From Phycisphaerales bacterium (GTDB taxonomy: Bacteria > Planctomycetota > Phycisphaerae > Phycisphaerales > UBA1924): a DNA stretch of 7,094 nt. Positions 6,237 to 7,094 of the stretch are shown here, piece after piece (positions within the stretch are counted from its first letter, which is position 1; every line of letters begins with the position of its first letter). The position numbers were made by a program, and so were the translations under genes. The stretch is from the NCBI GenBank assembly GCA_025453375.1, contig JALOQT010000044.1:1-7094 (forward strand), in the 5' to 3' direction. The notes under the pieces are model-generated. The model was given only the letters and a program-made list of their open reading frames with translations. It was not told the DNA's origin and made no database searches.

Positions 6237-6265
6237 CCCGCGTGGAGCAGGTTTCCAACCTGCTC
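6237..6265. repeat. Stem-loop repeat, copy B (TTTCCAA core)
   Basis: GAGCAGGTT (6245-6253) pairs perfectly with AACCTGCTC (6257-6265) around TCC. The unit has the same length and plan as 265-293: flank CCCGCGTGG, left arm AGCAGG, core TTTCCAA, right arm CCTGCT, final C. Four of the six variable arm pairs differ between the copies, each with pairing kept. It lies downstream of fbaB and 27 bp before the small ORF of the nucleotidyltransferase module; no T-run follows. Confidence 0.7.
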
Positions 6266-6291
6266 ACAACCTGATTCCGCTTCTGGCAGTG

Positions 6292-6528
6292 ATGCAGCGC
6301 ACGATGGCACCCCGAAGCATCAACCCCGCGAGCGTCGAAGTCGTCGATGACCGCATCGCAGCGATCCTGCGCAGCAAAACGCCGACGCAGCGCCTCGCGA
6401 TGATCTTCGAGGCCTTCGCCTTCGCCCGTCGCCTCGCCGAAACCGGCGCCCGCCACGCCCACCCGGAGTGGACCGAGCAGCAGCTCCGCGAAGAGACCAA
6501 CCGGAGAATGAGCCGTGCAAGCTCTTGA
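6292..6528 (+). CDS. Small helical protein, partner of the adjacent nucleotidyltransferase
   Basis: This 78-residue protein has no recognised catalytic motif. The sequence looks like two amphipathic helices, about 15-50 (VEVVDDRIAAILRSKTPTQR onward) and 61-74 (TEQQLREETNRRM), separated by GARHAHPEW (52-60). Small proteins of this plan, with TP.QRL in the first helix and a HP.W-E turn followed by a charged Arg-rich helix, sit before nucleotidyltransferase-fold genes in several phyla, in my recollection. It overlaps the next gene by 14 bp in another frame, so the two are translationally linked and their products probably interact. It is not a HEPN protein: it is too short and has no clear Rx4-6H. 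The start is uncertain: GTG 6289, ATG 6292 and ATG 6304 are in frame and none has a good Shine-Dalgarno. An upstream extension of the frame into fbaB is a shadow. Confidence 0.7.
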   Translation: MQRTMAPRSINPASVEVVDDRIAAILRSKTPTQRLAMIFEAFAFARRLAETGARHAHPEWTEQQLREETNRRMSRASS

Positions 6529-7081
6529 GATGGTGCTGCGCCGCGTCGCCGAGCGTTGCGACCAGCTCGACCTTGCCTACTTCATCACCGGTTCAGTGGC
6601 CAGCGGCATCTGGGGTGAATCTCGACTCACACTGGATGTCGATGTCGCCATCACGCTCCCGCAGCATCTGGCCATCGACTTCTGCCACGGATTCCCCCCG
6701 CCAGACTGGTACGCCGACGCCGAGTCGGCCCGCGAGGCCTCGCAGCAAGGTGGGCAGTTCAACATCATCTACATCCCCGAAGCCGTCAAGGCCGACATCA
6801 TCACGCCAGCCGACACACCCTACAACCGCTCACGCTTTGCGCGGTGCCAGCGCGTCGACCTGCCCGCCGGCGGCCATGCCATGTTCGCAGCCCCGGAAGA
6901 TGTCATCCTCAAGAAACTCGAACACTTCGCACAAGGCGCATCAGACAAGCACCTCCGCGACATCGCAGGCATCTGGCGCGTCTCACGAGATCGCATCGAT
7001 CTGAACTACATCGAGCACTGGTCTGCACAGCTCGGCACCGCCGCCACCTGGCGCTCGCTGCGATCAACACTTGGGATGTGA
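6515..7081 (+). CDS. Minimal nucleotidyltransferase-fold protein (MNT/AbiEii-like)
   Basis: The 188-residue product has the polymerase-beta-type nucleotidyltransferase core: GS at 26-27 in FITGSVASGIWGESR, the metal-binding pair Asp41 and Asp43 in LTLDVDVAI, and a probable third acidic residue, Asp94, in VKADII. All three are intact, so catalysis (nucleotide transfer to a protein or RNA) is plausible. The C-terminal part, APEDVILKKLEHF (126-138) and KHLRDIAGIWRVS (145-157), is the segment seen in AbiEii-like and related uncharacterised nucleotidyltransferases. The start is GTG with GGAG at 6503-6506 eight bases upstream, inside the end of the preceding gene; ATG 6530 is a less supported alternative. 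With the small upstream gene it forms a compact two-gene unit resembling a type II-like toxin-antitoxin module or a protein-modifying pair. Substrate and polarity (toxin or antitoxin) are unknown. Confidence 0.82.
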   Translation: MQALEMVLRRVAERCDQLDLAYFITGSVASGIWGESRLTLDVDVAITLPQHLAIDFCHGFPPPDWYADAESAREASQQGGQFNIIYIPEAVKADIITPADTPYNRSRFARCQRVDLPAGGHAMFAAPEDVILKKLEHFAQGASDKHLRDIAGIWRVSRDRIDLNYIEHWSAQLGTAATWRSLRSTLGM

Positions 7082-7094
7082 GTCATCCGCGCGA

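Noticed and set aside
5878..6291. Upstream extension of the small partner gene into fbaB
   Set aside because: The extended part is Arg/His/Pro-rich shadow of fbaB and crosses both repeats; only the portion from about 6292 reads as a real protein.
6515..7081. Standard MNT-HEPN toxin-antitoxin pair
   Set aside because: The partner is about 78 residues and shows no clear Rx4-6H motif, so a HEPN toxin cannot be claimed.
1..7094. CRISPR array, tRNA, rRNA, insertion sequence or prophage genes
   Set aside because: No regularly spaced direct repeats, no recognisable tRNA or rRNA segments, and no transposase or phage motifs were seen; the repeats present are short, few and dispersed.

Overview
The window is GC-rich bacterial chromosomal DNA holding mostly housekeeping genes, with short structured repeats in the gaps between them. 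Protein style (a PEGA/SHOCT lipoprotein, a scramblase-like protein, GTG starts) and the intergenic stem-loops would fit Planctomycetota, perhaps a Phycisphaerae-like lineage. That placement is an impression and is not proved by any single marker here. No rRNA, tRNA, CRISPR array, transposase or prophage gene is visible, and no gene-free stretch exceeds about 300 bases.

Layout. Positions 1-225 (+) are the 3' end of a gene whose product resembles the C-terminus of the phospholipid scramblase/LURP-one-related fold. It converges on serA (297-1553, -), phosphoglycerate dehydrogenase with a C-terminal ACT domain, the first enzyme of serine synthesis. A perfect 9-bp stem-loop lies between them. Divergent from serA is rpmE (1762-2001, +), a bL31 ribosomal protein that has lost all four zinc-ligand cysteine positions. 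It is followed by a clear intrinsic terminator. Next is a PEGA-domain lipoprotein with a SHOCT-like C-terminus (2296-3045, +), then about 250 bp of hairpin-rich repeat-like DNA.

A two-gene minus-strand operon follows: pgl (6-phosphogluconolactonase, 4093-4899) and an RluA-family pseudouridine synthase (3293-4084), whose Shine-Dalgarno sequence overlaps the pgl stop codon. Divergent from pgl is fbaB (5045-6190, +), a class I (DhnA-type) fructose-bisphosphate aldolase. It is preceded by a -10-like hexamer and an 11-bp stem-loop. Central carbon metabolism is thus represented by three enzymes: aldolase (glycolysis/gluconeogenesis), lactonase (oxidative pentose phosphate) and SerA (exit from 3-phosphoglycerate to serine).

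After fbaB come a second copy of a C-rich repeat and a second stem-loop of the class seen at 265-293. The window ends with an overlapping two-gene module (6292-6528 and 6515-7081): a small helical protein and a minimal nucleotidyltransferase-fold protein, organised like a toxin-antitoxin pair but of unproved function.

The most interesting signal is non-coding. Two 29-nt elements (265-293 and 6237-6265) share a 5' flank and a TTTCCAA core, while their stems differ by four compensated base pairs. This is what a dispersed family of structurally constrained intergenic repeats would look like.
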